This document shows, piece after piece, positions 16,653 through 22,437 of a DNA stretch of 25,580 nt. How positions within the stretch are numbered: the first letter of the stretch is position 1; each line of letters opens with the position of its first letter. A program made the translations under genes and the position numbers. The notes below the pieces were generated by a model. The model saw nothing but the letters and a program-made list of their open reading frames with translations. It was not told the DNA's origin and ran no database searches. The stretch spans positions 1 through 25,580 of the forward strand of contig JBAZEM010000029.1 of NCBI GenBank assembly GCA_041653875.1. Reading direction: 5' to 3'. Origin of the DNA: VSJD01 sp041653875 (GTDB lineage: Bacteria > Verrucomicrobiota > Kiritimatiellia > JAAZAB01).

Positions 16653-16959
16653 ATTTCCGATTTCCGATTGCGGATTGAAGGCCGGAAACGTATGTGGTGG
16701 CGTTGTTTGTCATTCCCGACCTGATCGGGAATCCGGTTTTTTCTGTCGCGGCCTTCGTCCGCCTAATTTGATGTACAGGAAATTTCCGCCATAGGCGGAT
16801 CTGCCTATGGCATGACAAAACACAGCGGTTCTATCGAACCGCAGCTATACCCTTGGCCGAGTTCAGACAGGCCGTCCGGTGTAGAGGACGTTCGATAGAA
16901 CGGCAAAGTTGCCGAAGGCCTAATTCGATCTGCAATCCGAAATCAGAAATCCGCAATCA
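16653..16959. repeat. Composite repeat block between tig and clpP
   Basis: Outer arms are heptamer arrays: 16653-16680 (ATTTCCG type) and 16932-16959 (GAAATCC type), inverted to each other. Inside are a terminator-like hairpin (16712-16742), the palindrome GCCATAGGC-ggatct-GCCTATGGC (16788-16811), the hairpin GCGGTTC/GAACCGC (16825-16842), and the hairpin CGTTC/GAACG (16889-16902). The inner modules recur at 19680-20160 and inside the 5'-nucleotidase gene. No coding capacity is recognised. Confidence 0.9.
16712..16742 (+). terminator. Rho-independent-like terminator after tig
   Basis: An 8-bp stem ATTCCCGA (16712-16719) / TCGGGAAT (16725-16732) has a 5-nt loop and is followed by CCGG and a six-T tract (16737-16742). 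It would end tig transcripts. The same motif is also a common dispersed repeat in bacteria, so the function is uncertain. Confidence 0.5.
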
Positions 16960-16983
16960 TAAATTATAAAGGGGAGCATAATC

Positions 16984-17601
16984 ATGGGCAGTCACAACCA
17001 AATGTTGGTGCCGATGGTGGTGGAGCAAACTGGGCGCGGCGAACGCGCCTACGATATTTATTCGCGGCTGTTGAAGGACCGCATTATCTTCCTGGGCAGC
17101 GCGATCGGCGACGAAGCCAGCAGTCTCATCGTGGCTCAACTGCTGTTCCTGCAGGCGGAAGACGCCAACAAGGAAATAAGCTTTTACATCAACTCGCCTG
17201 GCGGCTCGGTGACGGCGGGGATGGCCATTTACGACACCATTCAGTTTCTAAAGTGCGATGTGGCCACTTATTGCGTGGGTCAGGCGGCCAGCATGGGATC
17301 CGTTCTGTTGGCGGCCGGGACGCCCGGCAAGCGTTTTTCCCTGCCGAATGCGCGGATCATGATGCATCAGCCCTGGGGCGGGGTGCAGGGGGCGGCCTCC
17401 GATATCAGTATCCAGGCTCAGGAAATCCTGCGGATCCGCGATATTCTTAACGGCATCCTGGCCAAACATACCGGCAAATCGATCGAGGTGGTTGCCAAGG
17501 ATACGGACCGCGATTTTTTCATGTCGCCCGAGGAAGCCAAAGCCTACGGCCTGGTGGACGAGGTGCTCGCCGGGCGGAAAGAAATGAAAAATGAAAAATG
17601 A
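16984..17601 (+). CDS. clpP: ATP-dependent Clp protease, proteolytic subunit
   Basis: 205 aa; the serine protease barrel that degrades proteins fed by ClpX or ClpA-type ATPases. The catalytic triad is visible: S103 in GQAASMGSVLL, H128 in RIMMHQPWGG, and D177 in DTDRDFFMSPEEA. The ATG at 16984 has a good AAGGGGAG (16968-16975). Family core length is normal. The last codons (EMKNEK) and the TGA stop lie in a heptamer array (17582-17616), so the natural C-terminus has probably been replaced by repeat-encoded residues; the end of ClpP is variable and this should be tolerated. clpX follows after 99 nt, filled by inverted arrays. Confidence 0.97.
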   Translation: MGSHNQMLVPMVVEQTGRGERAYDIYSRLLKDRIIFLGSAIGDEASSLIVAQLLFLQAEDANKEISFYINSPGGSVTAGMAIYDTIQFLKCDVATYCVGQAASMGSVLLAAGTPGKRFSLPNARIMMHQPWGGVQGAASDISIQAQEILRIRDILNGILAKHTGKSIEVVAKDTDRDFFMSPEEAKAYGLVDEVLAGRKEMKNEK

Positions 17602-17684
17602 AAAATGTAGAATGCGGAAATAATACGGCTTTTATAATTTTGCATTTCTAATTTTTCATTTCTAATTTTTCATTTTGCATTTGT
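17582..17684. repeat. Inverted heptamer arrays between clpP and clpX
   Basis: Left arm 17582-17616: AAATGAA three times, AAATGTA, GAATGCG. Right arm 17636-17684: AATTTTG, CATTTCT, AATTTTT, CATTTCT, AATTTTT, CATTTTG, CATTTGT. The left arm contains the clpP stop codon. The arms pair around about 19 nt and end just before the clpX Shine-Dalgarno. Confidence 0.92.
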
Positions 17685-17700
17685 TTTATCGGAGATAACC

Positions 17701-19020
17701 ATGGCCAAGCGCACAACGCCCACTTGTTCTTTCTGCGGTCGCACCCGGAATCAGGTCGCCCAGTTGGTCATGGGGCCGGGATGCAACATCTGCGATGCCT
17801 GCGTCGAATTGAGCCGCAAGGTTCTGAGCGAAGGGCCGTCGGGTCCGGACGCCGGTGCGCCTGCCGGCGCGGGTGTGTCTGCGGCCGCTGCCGTTGGTGC
17901 GTCCGCCATGCCGGCCCTCAAGGTGCCCAAGCCGCACGAAATCAAGGCCTTCCTGGATGAATATGTGATTGGCCAGGAATATGCCAAAAAAGCGCTCGCC
18001 GTGGCGGTGCATAACCATTACAAACGCCTGAATCAAGGCGCCCATTTTCCCAAGAGCGATCCGCTCTCCGGCGTCGAAATTCAAAAAAGCAACATCCTGC
18101 TGATCGGGCCGACGGGCAGCGGCAAGACGCTCCTGGCGCGGACCCTGGCGCGCCTGCTCGATGTGCCTTTCAGTATTTCGGATGCCACCCCGCTTACGGA
18201 GGCCGGCTATGTCGGCGAGGATGTCGAAAATGTGCTCCTGCGCCTGATTCAGGCCGCCAATATGGACGTGGCCCGCGCGGAGCGGGGCATCGTGTATATT
18301 GACGAGATCGACAAGGTCGGGCGCAAGGCTGACAATGTTTCCATCACGCGCGACGTCTCCGGGGAAGGCGTTCAACAGGCCCTTTTGAAAATCCTGGAAG
18401 GCGCCGTGGTCAATGTGCCGATGCACGGGGGGCGCAAACATCCCCAGGCCGAATTCATCAAGATCAATACCGAGGGCATTCTCTTCATTTGCGGGGGCGC
18501 CTTTGTCGGGCTGGAGGATATCGTCCGCCGCCGGGCGGGGTCGCGCGCGATCGGGTTCATTCAGCCGCCGGCCGGCGAGGGGCCGGGCGCGGCCGGCCGT
18601 CGCCGGCCGGAATTCCACAATCTTTTGCACGCCGTGGAGCCCGAAGACCTGATTCGCTACGGCCTGATCCCGGAATTTGTGGGCCGCCTTCCGGCGGTCG
18701 TGGCGCTGAACGAATTATCGGAAGGCGACCTGGTGCGGGTGCTGACGGAACCGAAAAACAGCATGGTCCGGCAGTACGAAAAACTGATGGCCATGGAAAA
18801 CATCAAGCTTTCGTTTGCGCCCGCGGCCCTGCGGGAACTGGCGCGTCTGGCCGTGCATAAACATACGGGCGCCCGCGGTCTGCGTTCCATCCTGGAACGG
18901 GTCATGCTGGATATCATGTACGAAGCGCCCATGCAATCGCAGGCGCGCGTCTGCCAGATTACCAAGGCGGTCATTGACGAGCATTATGCGCCGGAGGACG
19001 CGGAGCGCAAAACCGCCTGA
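17701..19020 (+). CDS. clpX: ATP-dependent Clp protease, ATP-binding subunit ClpX
   Basis: 439 aa; the AAA+ unfoldase that delivers substrates to ClpP, encoded just upstream. The N-terminal zinc-binding domain has four cysteines (CSFC at 9-12, and CNICDAC about 20 residues later). A Gly/Ala-rich linker follows, then the Walker A GPTGSGKT at 136-143 and Walker B IVYIDEID (DEID 201-204). Further motifs are the pore-loop region, EFVGRLPAVVALNEL and the sensor-2 region HTGARGLRSILE. Start ATG 17701 has GGAG at 17691. Complete and uninterrupted, a little longer than E. coli ClpX (424 aa), mainly from the linker and a Gly/Ala-rich loop. Confidence 0.97.
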   Translation: MAKRTTPTCSFCGRTRNQVAQLVMGPGCNICDACVELSRKVLSEGPSGPDAGAPAGAGVSAAAAVGASAMPALKVPKPHEIKAFLDEYVIGQEYAKKALAVAVHNHYKRLNQGAHFPKSDPLSGVEIQKSNILLIGPTGSGKTLLARTLARLLDVPFSISDATPLTEAGYVGEDVENVLLRLIQAANMDVARAERGIVYIDEIDKVGRKADNVSITRDVSGEGVQQALLKILEGAVVNVPMHGGRKHPQAEFIKINTEGILFICGGAFVGLEDIVRRRAGSRAIGFIQPPAGEGPGAAGRRRPEFHNLLHAVEPEDLIRYGLIPEFVGRLPAVVALNELSEGDLVRVLTEPKNSMVRQYEKLMAMENIKLSFAPAALRELARLAVHKHTGARGLRSILERVMLDIMYEAPMQSQARVCQITKAVIDEHYAPEDAERKTA

Positions 19021-19025
19021 TCGGC

Positions 19026-19121
19026 GAGAGGTCAGAAGTCAGTGGTCAGAGATCAACAAGAGGGCAACCTGAGCGGCAAAGGCGTGTCTATGAAGTCTGA
19101 CTTCTGATCGCTGACCTCTGG
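19026..19121. repeat. Inverted heptamer arrays between convergent clpX and panD
   Basis: Left units at 19026-19053: GAGAGGT, CAGAAGT, CAGTGGT, CAGAGAT. Right units at 19094-19121: AGTCTGA, CTTCTGA, TCGCTGA, CCTCTGG. It is the same family as the pair enclosing S23 copy A (1151-1178 and 1573-1627), but the 40 nt between the arms hold no gene. Placed between convergent genes, it could act as a two-way terminator. Confidence 0.9.
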
Positions 19122-19123
19122 TT

Positions 19124-19489
19124 TCAGGTTTCACGCAGCGGACCGGTGGGTTTGTTGCGGTCATCCAGCACCAGCACCAGCGGACGATGACGGCGGGCTT
19201 CATCGGTCGGGACCGCGCCGAAGGCCAGAATCACCAGCCGGTCGCCCACGGCGCCAAGCCGCGCGGCCGGGCCGTTCAAGCAGATCATGCCGTCCCCGGC
19301 CTTGCTTGGGATGGCATACGTTTCGAACCGGTTGGTATTGGCCATGTTCGAGACCAGCACCTTTTCGTAAGGCAACAGCTTGACCGCGTCCATCAGGTCG
19401 CGGTCGATCGTCAGACTGCCTTCATATTCCGGCATGACATGTGTGACGCGCGCCATGTGCAATTTTGATTTTAACATGATGGAAAACAT
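19124..19489 (-). CDS. panD: Aspartate 1-decarboxylase precursor
   Basis: 121 aa; makes beta-alanine from aspartate for pantothenate and coenzyme A. The proenzyme cleaves itself between G24 and S25 to form the pyruvoyl cofactor. Here YEGSLTID places Gly-Ser exactly at 24-25. Other conserved parts are KSKLHMARVTH (N-terminal, with the substrate-binding Lys9) and the RFETYAIP, ICLNGPAARL and GDRLVILAFGAV segments. Start ATG 19489 (reading left) is preceded by AAGGAGT on the minus strand. It is the only clear minus-strand gene in the window. It converges with clpX. Confidence 0.96.
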   Translation of the reverse strand: MFSIMLKSKLHMARVTHVMPEYEGSLTIDRDLMDAVKLLPYEKVLVSNMANTNRFETYAIPSKAGDGMICLNGPAARLGAVGDRLVILAFGAVPTDEARRHRPLVLVLDDRNKPTGPLRET

Positions 19490-19509
19490 TGGGACTCCTT
19501 TGTCGGAAA

Positions 19510-19569
19510 GTATGGGTGTATGGGAGTTTGGGTGTATGGGAGTAGAAGATTTTTTTTAAACTCCCATAC
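19510..19569. repeat. Inverted octamer-type array upstream of panD
   Basis: The left arm 19510-19543 is GTATGGGTGTATGGGAG followed by a near copy, and the right arm is ACTCCCATAC (19560-19569). It is the same family as 12704-12795. It lies in the panD leader region. Confidence 0.88.
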
Positions 19570-19611
19570 TTGCGCCTATTTCTGAACACCAAGAAACCGT
19601 TACAGAGAATT

Positions 19612-19640
19612 ACCATAATGGCTGCGGACCTTAAAAGCAA
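19612..19640 (-). promoter_or_regulatory. Possible panD promoter (weak)
   Basis: On the minus strand, TTGCTT (19635-19640) and TATGGT (19612-19617) are separated by 17 nt. Matches to consensus are partial, so this is only a candidate. A transcript from here would carry the 19510-19569 hairpin in its leader. Confidence 0.3.
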
Positions 19641-19679
19641 GCGCCGGATTGCGCCGGGACCAGCCCGGATTTTTTCAAA

Positions 19680-20160
19680 GCATGGAAATTTTCCGCCATT
19701 GGCGGATCTGCCTATGGCATGACAATCCGATGTAGAGCCGGTTTTTCCGCCATAGGCGGATCCGCCTCCGGTGGAATACCGGCTATCCTATGCCGAAGAT
19801 AGCCGACGTAAAGTCGGCTCTACATGTAAAAGTCGCCCCGCTTTGCGGGGCCTAATTCGATGTTAAGGAAATTTCCGCCAGAGGCGGATCCGCCTACGGC
19901 GGACAATCCACACGGCGGCAAGCGGTTCTATCGAACCGCAACTACACCGGCTCGTTGTAGCGCCGTTCGAGAGAACGGCAAAGTCGCGGCCTTTGGCCGC
20001 CTAACTCGATGTTAAGGAAATTCAACCCAGGTAGAGCCGGTTTTTCCTCCATAGGCGGATCCGCCTCCGGCGGAACACCGGCTATAATAGCCGACATAAA
20101 GTCGGCTCTACATGGAACAGTCGCGGCCTTTGGCCGCCTAACTCGATGCATAGGAATTTC
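19680..20160. repeat. Cluster of palindromic repeat modules, no gene
   Basis: The 650-bp gap between panD and the next gene is almost entirely short palindromes. Module P1 (GTAGAGCCGG...AGCCGAC...GTCGGCTCTAC) occurs at 19732-19824 and 20031-20112. Module P2 (AGCGGTTC-TATC-GAACCGC, then GCCGTTCG-AGAACGGC) occurs at 19921-19980. Module P3 (TCCGCC...GGCGGATCCGCC) occurs at 19691-19716, 19745-19772, 19873-19902 and 20046-20074. A shared tail, CGCGGCCTTTGGCCGCCTAA followed by CTCGATG, closes two units at 19985-20011 and 20122-20148; a variant is at 19833-19862. The ATG of the next ORF (20146) is part of this tail. Confidence 0.9.
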
Positions 20161-22167
20161 AATCTTGTAGCCGCGCCGATGACGGCGTGGATTCTTCGGC
20201 CTGCCCGCCATCCTGTCCGCCATAGCCTTGGCGACGGCGGAAGCCCCGGGGCGACGGCGGGCGGCCACGGCGTCGCCCTGGCTTCGCTAAGAGCCGCCGC
20301 CGCGGCTGCAAGAGTCCGCCCCGCTCTGGGGGCGTTAAGCGCCGCCAGGCGCGAAATATCCGGATTAAGGGGCGTTGGTCTGTCTTTCATCGCCATCCTT
20401 CTGCTGACGCCGGCGCTCACAGCCCGCGAGGTGGCCATCACGCTCCTGCACACCGCCGACGTGCACGGCCATGTGGCGGCTGTTGCCAACGTAGGTTCAC
20501 GCATAGGAATTGCGATCCAAAGCGGTTCTGTCGAACCGCAGCTACACCAAGTCGGTGTAGAGGCCGTTCGTGAGAACGGCAAAGTTGCCAAAGGCTTAAC
20601 CTCGGAGCGCGCAAAAGAACCGGGCGCACCCGATGGTCCGGGCGGAGGGCTTCTGCGCTGTGCCACGCGCATCGCTGAAATCCGGCGTCAGGAACCGAAT
20701 GTGATCCTGCTGGATTGCGGCGACCTGATCCAGGGTTCGCCGGAAAGTTTTTTGACCCATGGCCGGATTGTCGTGGAGGCTGTGCGGCAGTTGCGCTACG
20801 ACGCGCTGGTGCCGGGTAACCATGAGTTCGACGGCGGGGTGGATGCGCTCCGCAGGTTCTACACCCAGGCCAAAATCCCCGTGCTGGCCGCCAATATCGG
20901 CGGTGTGCAGGACCCGGCCTTGCCGGGCATGCGCCCCTTCCTGTGCAAGGACGTGGATGGCGTCCGCGTGGCGATCGTTGGACTTTCCAATCCGCTGATT
21001 CCAAAGTGGTCGCGCCCGCGTCTGCTGGGGGATGTGACCGTGGAAGCTTCGTTGGTCGCCCTGCGTCGTCTTCTGCCGCTGGTGCGCGCGCAGAAGCCGG
21101 ATATCCTGGTGCTGGCTGTGCATCAGGGTTGGCGGGAGTGGGGCGACGATCCGGCCAATGAAATTCGCGCAATCGCCCAAGCCTTTCCTGAATTCGATGT
21201 CATCTTGGGCGCGCATACGCACCAGTCCGTGGAATGGAAGACCGTGAACGGCGTGGCTTATTCCCAGGCCGGCTGTTACGGGCTATGGTTGGGTGTCGCG
21301 CGGCTGGTTTTCGATACCCAGGCGAAGCGGATCAAGTCGAAACAAATGCAACTGCTGGCGGTGGATTCCGGCGTGGCGCCGGACAAGACCCTGGCGGATC
21401 TGACGGCCAAGTCTTTGGAGGAAACGAAAATATATCTGAACCAGGAGGTCGGCGTTGCGGCGGTCGAACTGAAGCCGAAGTCGCGCGCGCGTGGCCAGTC
21501 CGCCATCCAGACTTTGATCGCCCTGGCCATCGCCGAGCGGGTTCAGGCCGACGTGGTGATCCATCGGGCGCTGTCCGAGGAATCGTTGCGCGCGGGGCGT
21601 ATTACCATGCGGGATGTCTGGCGGATTGTGCCCTACGATAATTATATCGGCGTGGCGCACCTGACGCCGGATGAACTCCGGCAGATTCTGGAAGAAAACA
21701 GCGCTTATTTCGCATCCCGGGAATTTAGAGGGGTTTATGGTTTGACCTATGACCTGAAACCCAAGGCGGCGGCGGGTGAGCGGGTTTCCAATATCAGGCT
21801 TGCAAGCGAATGCAGAATGAAGAATGCAGAATGCGGAATTAGCGGAGGCGGAACGACGGAAAACAGACGCCGGACGCCGGATGCCGGCCGGAAGGCGGAC
21901 GACGGAGAGTGTGGCGGCCGTTCGTTAGAACGGCAAAGCGGACGGGCACCGGACAAGCGCGTGCGCGTGGCGTTCAACAGTTACGACATGGCCTCGGCCG
22001 GCGGCCGGTTCCCGCGTCTGCGAGCCATCCTGGAACAAAGCGCGTCACGCCTGGAAGAATACCCGGACGCCGATACCCGCGCCGCCGTTCTCGCTTATCT
22101 GCGCGCGCATCAGCCCCTGGATATCCAGGCGGCGCCCGGCGCGCATGTTGTCCGCGCGCCAAAATAG
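20146..22167 (+). CDS. 5'-nucleotidase / cyclic phosphodiesterase-like metallophosphatase
   Basis: 673 aa as an open frame; UshA/CpdB-type periplasmic enzyme releasing phosphate from nucleotides. Two-metal motifs are TADVHGH, DCGDLIQGS, GNHEFDGG and the later GAHTHQSVEW. The C-terminal nucleotide-binding domain includes RITMRDVWRIVPYDNYIGV. The real start is unclear. The ATG at 20146 is itself repeat, residues 1-60 are translated repeat (TTGTAGCCGCG family), and the signal-peptide-like LSFIAILLLTPALTA begins only near residue 79. A CTG at 20380 behind AAGGGG is one alternative. The frame has two in-frame insertions: a palindromic element at about residues 119-153, directly behind the DVHGH motif, and a heptamer plus palindrome segment at about residues 554-605. 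Possibly still functional, since all metal motifs survive. Confidence 0.82.
   Translation: MHRNFNLVAAPMTAWILRPARHPVRHSLGDGGSPGATAGGHGVALASLRAAAAAARVRPALGALSAARREISGLRGVGLSFIAILLLTPALTAREVAITLLHTADVHGHVAAVANVGSRIGIAIQSGSVEPQLHQVGVEAVRENGKVAKGLTSERAKEPGAPDGPGGGLLRCATRIAEIRRQEPNVILLDCGDLIQGSPESFLTHGRIVVEAVRQLRYDALVPGNHEFDGGVDALRRFYTQAKIPVLAANIGGVQDPALPGMRPFLCKDVDGVRVAIVGLSNPLIPKWSRPRLLGDVTVEASLVALRRLLPLVRAQKPDILVLAVHQGWREWGDDPANEIRAIAQAFPEFDVILGAHTHQSVEWKTVNGVAYSQAGCYGLWLGVARLVFDTQAKRIKSKQMQLLAVDSGVAPDKTLADLTAKSLEETKIYLNQEVGVAAVELKPKSRARGQSAIQTLIALAIAERVQADVVIHRALSEESLRAGRITMRDVWRIVPYDNYIGVAHLTPDELRQILEENSAYFASREFRGVYGLTYDLKPKAAAGERVSNIRLASECRMKNAECGISGGGTTENRRRTPDAGRKADDGECGGRSLERQSGRAPDKRVRVAFNSYDMASAGGRFPRLRAILEQSASRLEEYPDADTRAAVLAYLRAHQPLDIQAAPGAHVVRAPK
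20500..20603. repeat. Palindromic element inserted in frame in the 5'-nucleotidase gene
   Basis: It is close to the intergenic module P2: GCATAGGAATT at the left, AGCGGTTCTGTCGAACCGC, a GTGTAG linker, GGCCGTTCGTGAGAACGGC, and a tail resembling GCC-AAGGC-TAACCTCG. About 35 codons are added (SGSVEPQLHQVGVEAVRENG) between the first metal motif and the next helix. Conserved family members have a short loop here. Confidence 0.88.
21806..21935. repeat. Mixed heptamer and palindrome insertion near the 3' end of the 5'-nucleotidase gene
   Basis: Heptamers at 21806-21840 (GCGAATG, CAGAATG, AAGAATG, CAGAATG, CGGAATT) and 21853-21901 (ACGACGG, AAAACAG, ACGCCGG twice, ATGCCGG and more), then the P2 hairpin GCCGTTC...GAACGGC (about 21915-21932). 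It is read as a hydrophilic stretch of about 45 residues in the C-terminal domain. Confidence 0.85.
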
Positions 22168-22220
22168 CAGGTATGGTTCAACGGTTGGGAGGTTCATGGT
22201 TATGGAATTTGCCGAACAAT

Positions 22221-22408
22221 CGTAACAACTCAGGTAGTCAGGAGTCAGAATTCAGGATACAGAATAAAATACGTAAGAATCGGAAGAACGCGACAGACAT
22301 TCCGCCAAGGCCTTGTGTTTAGCGCCGATTCTCTTCGTATTCGCTTGGCCTATACGGGTTCCTTATTCTGACTACTGACTCCTGAATTCTGACTCCTGAG
22401 CAGTTGCG
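22221..22408. repeat. 188-bp palindromic element with heptamer arms before uvrA
   Basis: The outer ends are CGTAACAACTCAGG (22221-22234) and CCTGAGCAGTTGCG (22395-22408). Inside these are heptamer arms 22234-22268 (GTAGTCA, GGAGTCA, GAATTCA...) and 22363-22397 (GACTACT, GACTCCT, GAATTCT...). The inner stem includes GAATCGG (22277-22283) with CCGATTC (22325-22331). The right cap matches that of the element at 3396-3555: CTGAG[TC]AGTT[AG]CGAAC. It fills the spacer before uvrA; no gene is seen there. Confidence 0.85.
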
Positions 22409-22437
22409 AACAATCTACAATTGTTGTTGGATTATTT

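Noticed and set aside
19654..19675. CCGGG/CCCGG hairpin with a T-tract as a terminator
   Set aside because: No + strand gene ends upstream of it, and it lies in a repeat-rich block; probably a chance or repeat-derived structure.
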